NCBI GenBank assembly: GCA_041394265.1
Contig: JAWKIO010000006.1
Coordinates: 537,414-601,413 of the forward strand
DNA length: 64,000 bases
Origin: Acidimicrobiales bacterium
GTDB taxonomy: Bacteria; Actinomycetota; Acidimicrobiia; Acidimicrobiales; SZUA-35
Direction: 5' to 3'
Part shown: piece after piece, positions 55,473 to 64,000 of the stretch
How the letters are laid out: every line of letters begins with the position of its first letter
How positions within the stretch are numbered: position 1 is the first letter of the stretch
Position numbers and translations under genes: made by a program
Notes under the pieces: model-generated
The model's input: the letters and a program-made list of their open reading frames with translations, nothing else
Databases searched by the model: none
What the model was told of the DNA's origin: nothing

Positions 55473-55547
55473 CTTGGCTCGACACGCCTGGTCCTGGCTC
55501 AAGAACGACGTTGCGATGCCGTTGCGCACCTTTCGTACGGTGGCCAG

Positions 55548-55580
55548 GCGGTCCAAGTGAGCGGCGGCCACTTGGACCGC
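55548..55580. terminator. perfect 12-bp inverted repeat between convergent genes
   Basis: GCGGTCCAAGTG (55548-55559) and CACTTGGACCGC (55569-55580) form a perfect 12-bp stem with a 9-nt loop. It lies 76 bp after the stop of the large regulator and 9 bp from the stop of the convergent small gene, so it could terminate transcription from both sides. Confidence 0.7.
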
Positions 55581-55588
55581 AACAGCGC

Positions 55589-55903
55589 TCAGCGGCGCCG
55601 CAAGAATCCGAAGCGACCGAGGGTGGTGAAGCCGCCCCGACGAGCAGGGACGCCTGCGTCGCCGGCCGACAGCAGGAGTCGCTCGGACTCGAACGGCGAC
55701 CGACGGAGCTTGGCCGGCTCGATCTCGGCCGTTTCCGTCTCCGACGGGCGAACGAGGATCGACGTCTGTCCGAAGCGCCAGGGCGGTGAATCGCCGATGG
55801 GTGGCCGACTCAGACCGGACCGTTCCGAGACCTCTGCGCTACGACGCGAGGCGGCGTCGCTGAGATCGATGATGTGCTGCTCGTTCCGCCGGGTACGGCC
55901 CAT
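55589..55903 (-). CDS. small hypothetical protein
   Basis: 104 residues, Arg-rich and hydrophilic (MGRTRRNEQHIIDLSDAASR; FESERLLLSAGDAGVPARRG; ending FGFLRRR), with no recognised domain, signal peptide or membrane segment. The ATG at 55903 follows AAGGCGGAAG. That its stop lies right beside a perfect terminator-like hairpin supports its being a real gene. The N-terminal IIDLSD resembles VIDLTD of the doubtful frame at 21429, but similarity ends there. Confidence 0.45.
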   Translation of the reverse strand: MGRTRRNEQHIIDLSDAASRRSAEVSERSGLSRPPIGDSPPWRFGQTSILVRPSETETAEIEPAKLRRSPFESERLLLSAGDAGVPARRGGFTTLGRFGFLRRR

Positions 55904-56014
55904 GGTCTTCCGCCTTCGTTCGTGCTCCGCTCCGACCACTGTAGGTGAACGAGTCATCGCGGTCTTGGGTCGAAGCACTCCCGCACCTGGGCGATTGCGA
56001 CCAGGCGCACGACC

Positions 56015-57764
56015 TCAGGCGTCGGTTTCAACCGTTGACGGGTCGGGTGCGCCCGTTGTGTGGGGCACGGCGTGCATGATGCGCGGGTGCTCTCGGGTGA
56101 TGGCGATCTCGGTGTGTGATACGAGGATCTCGTCCATCTTCTCCCCGGCCGCAGTCCGGTGAACACGATGTCGACATCGGCGCCGAAGTGCCGGATCAGC
56201 TGCTTGGCCAAGTCGACGATCTTCACCGGCTCACCCATGTCGAGGATCATCACCTCGGCCGGACGACCGATGGCCCCCGCTTGTAGCACGAGCCGCACCG
56301 CTTCGGGGATGGTCATGAAGTAGCGGGTGACGTCGGGATGGGTCACCGTGATCGGCCCACCCTGGGCGATCTGGTGCCGGAAGATCGGAAGCACCGAACC
56401 ACGAGAACCCAACACATTCCCGAACCGGACCGACACGAACTTCCCGCTGGCCGTCGCCGCCTTCGCTGCCGTCAGTTGCTCGGCCTCGAGTTTGGTCCGC
56501 CCCAGCACAGACGTCGGGTCGGCCGCCTTGTCGGTGCTCACGTTCACATAGCACTCGACGCCAACCGCTTCCGCCGCGTCGAGCAGGTTGCGAGACCCCT
56601 CGACGTTGGTCTTGCGACCCTCCTCGGGGTACTGCTCGAGCAGAGTGAGGTGCTTCAGCGCTGCGGTATGGAACACGACGTGCGGGCGGTGCTCCTCGAA
56701 CACTTCGAACACTCGGGCTCGGTCGCGGATGTCGGCAACGACCAGGCATCGTGTGTCGAGCAGCGCCTTGCCTTCGATGGACAGCTGGGTGCCATGAAGG
56801 CCGGACTCATCACGATCGAGCATGATGAGCGATTCGCAGTCGAGTTGTGCCAGCTGGCGGGCCAGCTCGCTACCGATCGACCCGCCGGCACCGGTGACGA
56901 GCACTCGTTTGCCGGTCAGGTAGGAACGGATCGAGGCCATGTCGACATCGACCTCGTCGCGACCGAGGAGGTCGGCCTCCGTGAGTTCGCGGATGTCGGC
57001 GGCCGACAGCAGGCCGACCAGTTCGGTGGTCGACGGCAACACCCGCACGTCGAGCCCGCAGCCAGACCAAGCTCGTCGATCTCGGCGATCAGCGACGATT
57101 TGGCCGAAGGGATGGCGATGAGCAGGACATCGGCTCCGGTGATGCTCTTGACCGCAGCGATGTCGTGACGGGTGCCTCGCACCCGCACACCCATGATCTG
57201 GCGGCGAGCCTTGGTGGTGTCGTCATCGAGGAGTGCGACCGGCACGTATCGGCTGGAGCGGTCGCCGAGCATGGCCCGGATGATCTGGTCCCCGCCCTCA
57301 CCGGCACCGAAGACAATGACCTTCTTCGTGCGTGCGTCGACCGGTGGCCGACGAAGCGATCGCTGGAACAGGCTCCAACTCATGCGGGCCCCGAGCATCG
57401 TGGTGAGCGCAAGTGGCAGTGACAGCGCCAGCGCGATGGTGGGCACCGGTCGGCCGAACAGGAAGAAGTTGGCAGCGACGACAACGGCCGACGTCGCTAC
57501 CCATGACTTGATGACCGAGGTGGCCTCATCGATCGATCCCACCCGGTAGGCGCCGAGCAGGTTGTGCTGCCAGGTGTCACACAGGCCCTGGGAGGCTGCT
57601 GCCAATGCGGCGAGACCGAGGAGCGGCCACCAGTCGACGCTGGTGTCGGCCAACGTCAGCCGGGTGGCTGTCGCCAGGCCGAGGGCGGCGACCCAGGCCA
57701 ACGCCCCGAGCAGACCCAGCCCGAGGGGCCGCTGCTTCATGATCCAACCTGGGAATTCGTTCAC
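56015..57764 (-). pseudogene. FlaA1/WbpM-type nucleotide-sugar 4,6-dehydratase, copy 1, two frameshifts
   Basis: The N-terminal part has four membrane segments and an NAD-binding VIVFGAGEGGDQII block, then loses frame at about 57055-57062: LGLAAG should run into LDVRVLPSTTELVGLL, which a missing G in a G-run would restore. The second frame carries the catalytic domain: VTGAGGSIGSELARQL, TAALKHLTLLEQYPEEG, STDKAADPTSVLGRTK and GNVLGSRGSVLPIF. At about 56150 it shifts again: LRPG should continue EKMDEILVSHTEI. Restored, the protein would be about 583 residues, ending ...STVETDA at 56015. GTG 57764, after AGGCGG, is the likely start. The intact enzyme would convert a UDP-sugar to its 4-keto-6-deoxy form at the inner membrane. 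Confidence 0.85.
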
Positions 57765-57932
57765 GCTACCGCCTCTTTGTTCGCAGGTGATCGCCCCTGC
57801 GTCAACCTTCGTCTGCAAGCTTGGCCAAGTGGTGGATGGCCACAAATCTTTGCCGTTCGACGACGCCTTCGAGTGTAGGAATCGCAACTCTTCGTCGCCG
57901 GAGCAGATGCACCCACGCCGCTCCGTGCATGT

Positions 57933-59659
57933 TCAGGCACGCTCCGTATGCGGCGTGGCGTGCATGATGCGTGGGTGCTCACGGATCTGCACCTGCTCGG
58001 TCTGCGAGACCAGGACTTCATCCATCTTCTCCCCAGGCCGCAGCCCGGTGAACTGGATGTCGACGTCGGCCCCGAAATGGCGGATCAGTTGCTCCGCCAG
58101 GTCGACGATCTTCACCGGCTCACCCATGTCGAGGATCATCACTTCCCCTGGGCGTCCGATCGCACCAGCCTGCAGCACCAGCCGCACCGCCTCAGGGATC
58201 GTCATGAAGTAGCGGGTGACGTCGGGATGGGTCACGGTGATCGGGCCACCCTGGGCGATCTGGTGCCGGAAGATCGGCAGGACCGACCCCCGGGAACCCA
58301 ACACGTTGCCGAAGCGAACCGACATGAAGTTGCCGCTGGCCGTCGCCGCCTTGGCGGCGGTGAGCCTCTCGGCCTCGAGCTTGGTTCGGCCGAGCACACT
58401 TGTGGGGTCGGCCGCCTTGTCGGTGCTGACGTTGACGAAGCATTCGGCGAGGAACATCTCGGCCGCATCGAGCAGATTGCGAGACCCTCGATGTTGGTCT
58501 TGCGCCCTTCCTCGGGGTACTGCTCGAGCAGGGTGAGGTGCTTCAGCGCTGCGGTGTGGAACACCACTTCGGGTCGGTGTTCCTCGAAGACCTCGAACAC
58601 CCGGTCTCGGTCGCGGATGTCGGCGACCACCAGGCTTCGAGTGTCGAGCAGCGCCTTGCCCTCGATTGCCAGCTGCGTGGCGTGGAGACCGGACTCGTCT
58701 CGATCGAGCATGACCAGGGCAGCGCAGTCCAAGCCGGCGAGCTGGCGACACAACTCCGAACCGATCGAGCCACCGGCGCCGGTGACCAGCACTCGCTTGC
58801 CGGTCAGGTACGAACAGATCGACTCCATGTCGACCTCCACCTCGGCACGACCCAACAAGTCGGCTTCGGTCAGCGCCCGCATGTCGTGCGTGGACAACAT
58901 GCCCACCATCTCGGTGGTGTTCGGCAGGACCAGGACCTTCAACCCCGCCTGCTGACCGAGGTCGTCGAGGTCCGACATCAGTTCCGAACTGGCCGACGGC
59001 ACGGCAATCAGGAGCACCTCGGCCTCGGTGACCTGAGCCACTTCGAGCAGGTCACGGCTGGTGCCCTGCACCCGCACGCCCATGATCTGGCGCCGTGCCT
59101 TCAACCCGTCGTCATCGAGAATGGCTATCGGCACGTATTCGCTGTCGGGATCGCGCAGCATCGAGCGGATGATCTGCTCACCGCCCTCTCCGGCCCCGAA
59201 CACCAGCACCCGCTTGCGCCCTGCCCCGAGACGGGGACGACGGCTCGAATCTCGTGTCACCCGCCAGCCCAACCGCACCCCGAGCATCACCGACAGAGCA
59301 AGTGGCAGCGACAGGATCAGGGCAAGCGTCGGTGCGGGTCGGCCGAAGACCGAGTAGTTCAAGGCTGCGACGAACAGCGAGGTGACCGCCCATGCCTTGA
59401 CGACGCCGAGCGCCTCATCGACCGATCCGATACGGAACCGCCCCAGCAGCTCGCGCACCCAGCTGCCGAAGATGATCTGAAAGACCGCCCCGAGCCCCGC
59501 AAGAGCCAGTAGTGCTTCCCAGTTGACGGTCGTCTTGGCGATCGACAACCGAGTGCTCGCCGCCATGGCCAGTGCGACCACCCAGGCCAACGAGTCGACA
59601 ATGGCCAGCAGGGCCTGCCGAAATCGGGGGGCAGCGCGAAGACTTCGCTGATGAACCAT
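57933..59659 (-). pseudogene. FlaA1/WbpM-type nucleotide-sugar 4,6-dehydratase, copy 2, one frameshift
   Basis: Tandem paralogue of copy 1, same order: membrane segments, VLVFGAGEGGEQII, LVLPNTTEMVGML, VTGAGGSIGSELCRQL. The frame breaks at about 58488 after EEGRKTNIEG; the expected continuation SRNLLDAAEMFLAECFVNVS lies in the next frame and runs to a normal end, GEKMDEVLVSQTEQ then MHATPHTERA, at 57933. Copy 1 has CCCCTC where this copy has CCCTC, so a single C/G is missing. The start ATG at 59659 is preferred. If the indel is a sequencing error, this is an intact protein of about 575 residues. Confidence 0.87.
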
Positions 59660-60120
59660 GGAGAGGGATCCTCTGGTCGTTGGCCGCCCTTCGCCCAAGG
59701 ACTGCCGCTCGGCCGCTGGCCGAATGCCGCTCGACGACGTCACCGCCGTCGCCCCGCCGATACTAGTCGCTCGGTTCGCCTCGCCATCATTCCCGCCGCC
59801 ACTCCTTCGCCAACTGCACGATTCAGCCTGCCGACACGCTGGGCCCTACATCACCAGAAGTGCGCAACAGCAGCGCAACGTCGAAAGGGCACGTCGGACG
59901 CCCGCTTCGCCATACAACCCACGTTGCAGGGTCGTTGCGGATGGCAACTACGTTCGAGCACGGTTTGGGGCCAGACGGCCAACGTGACTCGCTCACAGCC
60001 GAGGCAGTCCTTCAAGTCATCGACCCGACGGCCGACTGGGGCCAGTACCATCACCCACGGCTGAGGTCGCAGCGGCAGTCCCACCCAGCCTGAAGGCCGA
60101 GCATTCTGAGGAGCATCGCC
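59660..60120. other. intergenic region without a supported gene
   Basis: The 461 bp between the divergent dehydratase and dehydrogenase genes must hold promoters for both. Open frames here (on both strands) lack ribosome binding sites and have shadow-like composition. No repeat or strong hairpin was noticed. Confidence 0.5.
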
Positions 60121-62193
60121 TTGAAGCAAGTTGTCCAGTCCGCCGGAGGCGGCGCCGTCGAGGTCGTCGACTCGCCCGCTCCGCAGATGAACAGCACATC
60201 GGTTCTTGTTCGCACCGAGGCGACGCTGATCTCCGCCGGCACCGAACGAGCGGTCACTCAACTCGCTCAGGCCAACCTGCTGGAGAAGGCGAAGGCTCGC
60301 CCCGATCTCGTTCGGCAGGTCATCTCCAAGGCCAAGACCGACGGTTTGAAGCCCACGCTCGCGGCGGTTCGCAGCCGCCTCAACGATGATCTCGCCCTTG
60401 GCTATTCGGGTGCCGGCACGATCATCGACGTCGGCAGTGCTGTCTCGGGCCTGCACGTCGGTCAGCGTGTAGCGACTGGTGGCAGTGGGTTCGCCTCACA
60501 TGCAGAGTTCCAGGCAGTCCCGTGGGTGCTGGCCGCCCCGATTCCCGACACGGTGACCTGCGAGCAGGCTTCGTTCGCCACGGTCGCCGCGGTCGGCCTG
60601 CACGGGTTGCGACTTGGCGAAGTCCGACTCGGTGCAAAGGTGCTCGTTGTCGGACTTGGCCTGATCGGACAGCTGACCTCACGCATGGCGGTCGCCTCCG
60701 GATGCGACGTCATGGGAATCGATCTCGATCAGTCCCTCATCGAGATGGCACAGCAGCATGGCGTGCACGGCGTGCTGGAGGCGGGAGCCGACACGACAGC
60801 GCACGTCACGGATTGGAGCCGGGGCCGCGGTGCCGACCTTGTCGTCATCACCGCCGGAGCAAGCGGACACTCGGGGATCATCAAGGCAGTTCCGGCCCGG
60901 TGCCGAGATCGTGCGACCGTTGTTGCCGTGGGCGACATTGGGCTCGATCTCAATCGGAACGACTTCTACCACAAGGAGCTCGACCTCAAGGTCGCCCGTA
61001 GCTACGGGCCCGGCCGCTACGACCGCAGCTACGAGGAGTGGGGCGTCGACTACCCGATCGGCCACGTCCGATGGACCGAGGGCCGAAACCTCGAGGCAGT
61101 CATCGACCTCATCGCCTCCGGCCGCCTCGATGTCGATGACCTCGTCAGCCACCGCTTCGACATCGGCGAAGCCGAGAAGGCATACGCCGTCCTCGACGAC
61201 AAGGCAGCTCGCCCGATCGGCGTCGTCCTCACCTACCCCGGTACCACCGAACCCGACACCACGGTCACGAGAACCGCTCGTCGTCCCACACGCGCGATCA
61301 GCAACGCCCCGAAGGTCGGGATCCTCGGCGCCGGCGGCTTCGTACGCAGCGTCATCCTCCTCTCCCTGAAGGAAGCCGGATACGGGCCGGTCGTCCACAT
61401 CGCCTCCGCCTCCGGGGTCTCGGCCAGCCGGCTCGCCGAGCGCGAGGGAATCAGCCGAGCTTCCAGCGACCCGTACGCCGTGATCAACGACCCCGAGGTC
61501 GAGGTCCTGGTGGTCGCGACACCGCACTCGAGTCACGCCGAGTACGTGGTGGCCGGACTGGATGCCGGCAAGCACGTGTATTGCGAGAAGCCACTCGCGA
61601 TCACCGAGGATCAGCTGGCCGATGTCGCGGCCGCTCTCGAGCGCACTAACGGCCGCCTCTATGTGGGGTTCAATCGACGGTACTCACCGATGGCCGTAGC
61701 AGCTCGAGACGCGCTCGCCGGAGGCTCAGGTCCAATTCACGTCCACTATCGGGTCAACGCCGGTCCGCTCTCTCCCGATCACTGGTACAGCGACCGACGA
61801 GAGGGTGGACGACTGCTAGGCGAGGTTTGCCACTTCATCGACCTCTGCGCCTTCCTGACCGGCGACCAAGACGTGGTGTCGACACATCGAGTCGGGCCGA
61901 CGGTGGGCCACGATACCTACCACCTCCTCCTCGAGTACGCCGACGGATCGAGCGCATCGATCCTCTACGTCGCCGATGGTCATCCGACGACACCGAAGGA
62001 GCTGGTCGAGATCAACGGCCGCCACAGCACGATTGTGATCGACAACTTCCATCGACTCACCTTCAACAACCAGGTGCAGCGAATTCGTCCCGGCAAGGGC
62101 TTCGTCGAAGGCCTTGCCTCAGCCTTCACGCACGACACGGCCGTAGCTACCAGTCAGATAGCGCTGCGGCTTTCCGCACCCGCACTGCGATAA
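60121..62193 (+). CDS. two-domain dehydrogenase: zinc-type alcohol dehydrogenase + Gfo/Idh/MocA oxidoreductase
   Basis: 690 residues. The first half is a medium-chain dehydrogenase (LALGYSGAGTIIDVGSAVSG, VLVVGLGLIGQLTSRMA); the second half, from about 395, is a Gfo/Idh/MocA oxidoreductase with VGILGAGGFVRSVIL, HVYCEKPLAIT and EVCHFIDLCAFLTG. This fusion is a known type in capsule and O-antigen loci, where it oxidizes or reduces a sugar or a side group. The TTG start at 60121 is supported by GAGGAG 7 nt upstream. The last 25 residues differ from the usual C-terminal helix and look short, perhaps an altered end where the lower-GC segment begins. Confidence 0.85.
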   Translation: MKQVVQSAGGGAVEVVDSPAPQMNSTSVLVRTEATLISAGTERAVTQLAQANLLEKAKARPDLVRQVISKAKTDGLKPTLAAVRSRLNDDLALGYSGAGTIIDVGSAVSGLHVGQRVATGGSGFASHAEFQAVPWVLAAPIPDTVTCEQASFATVAAVGLHGLRLGEVRLGAKVLVVGLGLIGQLTSRMAVASGCDVMGIDLDQSLIEMAQQHGVHGVLEAGADTTAHVTDWSRGRGADLVVITAGASGHSGIIKAVPARCRDRATVVAVGDIGLDLNRNDFYHKELDLKVARSYGPGRYDRSYEEWGVDYPIGHVRWTEGRNLEAVIDLIASGRLDVDDLVSHRFDIGEAEKAYAVLDDKAARPIGVVLTYPGTTEPDTTVTRTARRPTRAISNAPKVGILGAGGFVRSVILLSLKEAGYGPVVHIASASGVSASRLAEREGISRASSDPYAVINDPEVEVLVVATPHSSHAEYVVAGLDAGKHVYCEKPLAITEDQLADVAAALERTNGRLYVGFNRRYSPMAVAARDALAGGSGPIHVHYRVNAGPLSPDHWYSDRREGGRLLGEVCHFIDLCAFLTGDQDVVSTHRVGPTVGHDTYHLLLEYADGSSASILYVADGHPTTPKELVEINGRHSTIVIDNFHRLTFNNQVQRIRPGKGFVEGLASAFTHDTAVATSQIALRLSAPALR

Positions 62194-62212
62194 GTACAGC
62201 ACATACCCTCCA

Positions 62213-63523
62213 ATGCCTAGCCCCTCATTGAGCGCCACCGAACATGGATGCAAGGGCGAATCGATCAGCACACCGCAGAGAAATCGCGAACCCCTTCCGT
62301 TGAGGAAACGCAGCCAATTCGCACCGCCAAACCGTCGCACCAGCAGACCCCAGCTAGTTGGACGCCTAATTTGCGCTCGTGCACTCGAGCTTTCGTTCGT
62401 CGCCGCCCAGGCGCTAGCAATTGCCACGGCAATTGCAGTCGCACGATATGCGGGGGCCACGACACGCGGCCACTTTGCCTCGTTCGTCGCAACGACTCAG
62501 ACTATCGGTCTGCTAGCTGGCCTCTCGCAAGACCGAGTAGTTGGCTCGGGGCGCAGCATGATCTCGTCATACCTGCAAGCAGTTCAATCAATGGGCCTCG
62601 CTCTCCTACTAGCAACCATCGGGGCGATAGCCGTAGGCTCAGCCAGCCGCACCCCAATAGACAGCCTCTACTTTGTTGCAGCGGCCAGCTCGATCGCTTC
62701 ACTTCAGCCGCTTTACGGCCTACTGATATCTCAGCGACGAATGGGCACGCTCGCTGCCCTCCGCCTCACTCAGCCAGTCCTCGCGTCATCCGCCACACTT
62801 GGGCTGCTGATCTTTCGGAGCGCTCCGACTGCCACCGAGCTAGCAGCCATCTACGCAATCTCGGTCCTCGCACAGGAGACGGGAGCCATCTGGCTGTCAC
62901 GATCAATACTCAGCCGTGACTGGACGGCGGGGCTAACGCGCTCGCACTTCAAGATCTCAGCGCGCCTACATCCATTCCAAGTTGTCCAGATGGCCAACAA
63001 CCGTATCGACATCCTAATTCTGACCTTCTTGGCGCCGGCGGACGCGATCGGCCGATACGCCGTCGCCGCAAGCATCGCAAAGGTTCCCCAGATGATCGGA
63101 ACAGCCGGCTTCCTGCGCGGACTAGCAGGCGAAGCGAAGACAGAGAGCCGCTACCGACGGCATACACTCACGGCAGTCGCAATTTGTGTCGGCCTCTGCG
63201 TGATACTCCCCGAAGTGGCCGTCACATTAGCCGGACGAACGCAATATGGCGGAGTAGTCTGGCACTCACGCGTACTTATGGTCGGCAGCTTGATCTACAT
63301 TTCCGCTCAGCGCACCTTCGGCCGCCTCGTACGAGATCAAAGAGAGAAGGCCCTAGCAGTTACTCTAGCTACGGGAAGCGCGCTAACTATCGTAACGATT
63401 GCACTCTACCCGACCACGACGGGCGCCGCCATTGGGAGCTCTGCTGGGTGGGCACTCAGTGGCGTTCTGACACTCGCACTTGGACGACGCCTCTCCGATG
63501 ATCCTGACAAAGTTGACTGCTGA
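62213..63523 (+). CDS. flippase-like polysaccharide biosynthesis membrane protein
   Basis: 436 residues with about twelve hydrophobic segments (ALELSFVAAQALAIATAIAV, SMGLALLLATIGAIAVGSAS, LTAVAICVGLCVILPEVAVT), consistent with the Wzx superfamily. About 45 hydrophilic residues precede the first helix, and no ribosome binding site is visible at the ATG, so a downstream start such as TTG in LRKRSQF is possible. Codons such as CTA, ATA, CTC and TTG and an overall lower GC separate it from upstream genes. It overlaps the next gene by TGATG. Confidence 0.8.
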   Translation: MPSPSLSATEHGCKGESISTPQRNREPLPLRKRSQFAPPNRRTSRPQLVGRLICARALELSFVAAQALAIATAIAVARYAGATTRGHFASFVATTQTIGLLAGLSQDRVVGSGRSMISSYLQAVQSMGLALLLATIGAIAVGSASRTPIDSLYFVAAASSIASLQPLYGLLISQRRMGTLAALRLTQPVLASSATLGLLIFRSAPTATELAAIYAISVLAQETGAIWLSRSILSRDWTAGLTRSHFKISARLHPFQVVQMANNRIDILILTFLAPADAIGRYAVAASIAKVPQMIGTAGFLRGLAGEAKTESRYRRHTLTAVAICVGLCVILPEVAVTLAGRTQYGGVVWHSRVLMVGSLIYISAQRTFGRLVRDQREKALAVTLATGSALTIVTIALYPTTTGAAIGSSAGWALSGVLTLALGRRLSDDPDKVDC

Positions 63524-64000
63524 TGGCGACTATTGCGTTTGTCGTCGTGCTGGTCGGCACCGTCTCGATGGTGATCTTCTGCTATCGGCGAGAGGCTGCC
63601 GAGCGCAACTATCTCCCGCTGCAGACGCTCTCGCTCACGGCTGCGGTCCTCTATCATGGCGCGCCCGCCATCTTTGATTTAGCTGGACTACACCACCGCT
63701 ATAGCGAGCTCGGAAACTCTCAGTCGCGGCTAGAGGTCGCAACATGGTCTCTGATTGCCGCCGCGGCCTTCGCTCTCGGAGCTCGTCGCACAAGAGACAC
63801 TACAGCAACCACCTTCGATTACCGTACTGTCGCACTACGCAACGTCGCGCTCGCCTTCTACTTAAGCTCGCTAGCTTTCGCACTATTAGGTCATTATCGC
63901 GTGCCGGGAGCGGCAGGTGAGGGCCCTATATCGCGACTGACTAGCCAGTTCCTAATGATCAGCGGCTCCCTCGCCGTGTTCATCATCGCACGCCAACACG
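63523..64000 (+). CDS. membrane protein, probable oligosaccharide polymerase (partial, runs off the window)
   Basis: The first 159 residues are in the window: at least four hydrophobic segments (IAFVVVLVGTVSMVIFCY, LEVATWSLIAAAAFALGA, NVALAFYLSSLAFALLG, FLMISGSLAVFII). The pattern suits O-antigen polymerases (Wzy), which have little sequence signature, and its place after a flippase agrees. Codon use includes TTA, CTA and ATA, rare elsewhere in the window. It starts by TGATG overlap with the flippase gene. Confidence 0.6.
   Translation, partial: MATIAFVVVLVGTVSMVIFCYRREAAERNYLPLQTLSLTAAVLYHGAPAIFDLAGLHHRYSELGNSQSRLEVATWSLIAAAAFALGARRTRDTTATTFDYRTVALRNVALAFYLSSLAFALLGHYRVPGAAGEGPISRLTSQFLMISGSLAVFIIARQH

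Overview
The window is high-GC DNA with actinobacterial habits: GTG and TTG starts, ATGA stop/start overlaps, TANNNT boxes immediately upstream of apparently leaderless genes, and SARP/AfsR-like ATPase regulators. Three sulfotransferase-type genes in a polysaccharide locus and several secreted RTX-repeat enzymes suggest a marine or aquatic actinobacterium, possibly of the Acidimicrobiia; this placement is inference. No rRNA, tRNA, CRISPR array or transposase was found.

Region 1 (about 0.1-21.4 kb) is a nonribosomal peptide synthetase (NRPS) locus. On the minus strand, transcription runs through a stand-alone adenylating enzyme (18410-19984), a carrier protein (18160-18429) and a 3183-residue NRPS (8612-18163) with order C-A-T-C-A-T-E. 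A PltE/RedW-like acyl-carrier dehydrogenase (20119-21378) diverges from it. On the plus strand lies a second NRPS (1480-6813) with order C-A-T-TE-methyltransferase, next to a divergent flippase-type exporter (114-1403). The stand-alone A enzyme, carrier protein and dehydrogenase are the trio used to make pyrrole-2-carboxyl-carrier from proline. The first elongation A domain carries a complete, about 345-residue PP-loop ATPase domain of the N-acetyl-sugar amidotransferase (WbpG/WbuX) type, with two CxxC pairs and an SGGKDST loop. I know of no described NRPS with this insertion. Specificity residues read Asn-like for A1 and beta-alanine-like for the A domain of the second NRPS. The E domain that ends one NRPS matches the D-C-L-type C domain that begins the other. 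A working model is pyrrolyl (or other proline-derived)-Asn*-D-X-beta-amino acid, with Asn* modified by the PP-loop domain to an amidine, thioamide or similar group. A nuclease-family gene and a four-copy array of about 165 bp lie between the convergent NRPS genes.

Region 2 (about 21.4-36.5 kb) is an exopolysaccharide locus: a flippase, two GT4 glycosyltransferases, two intact and one frameshifted sulfotransferase, a beta-propeller protein, a methyltransferase, a Wzy-like ligase/polymerase, a Wzz/BY-kinase, an initiating sugar-phosphate transferase and a GDP-mannose-3,5-epimerase-like enzyme. Most genes from 23.7 to 32.0 kb overlap as one coupled operon. A secreted DUF4214-pentapeptide protein is embedded in the locus.

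Region 3 (about 37-55.9 kb) encodes secreted proteins and regulators: a pentapeptide-repeat lipoprotein, two fungalysin-type (M36) metalloproteases with RTX repeats, a very large heme peroxidase with RTX repeats, a methyltransferase and two SARP-like ATPase regulators.

Region 4 (about 56-64 kb) returns to surface-polysaccharide genes: two tandem FlaA1/WbpM-type nucleotide-sugar dehydratases, both broken by single-base deletions in G/C runs, a two-domain dehydrogenase, another flippase and the start of a membrane polymerase-like gene. From about 62.2 kb onward the codon usage is visibly richer in A/T, as in recently transferred O-antigen-type genes.
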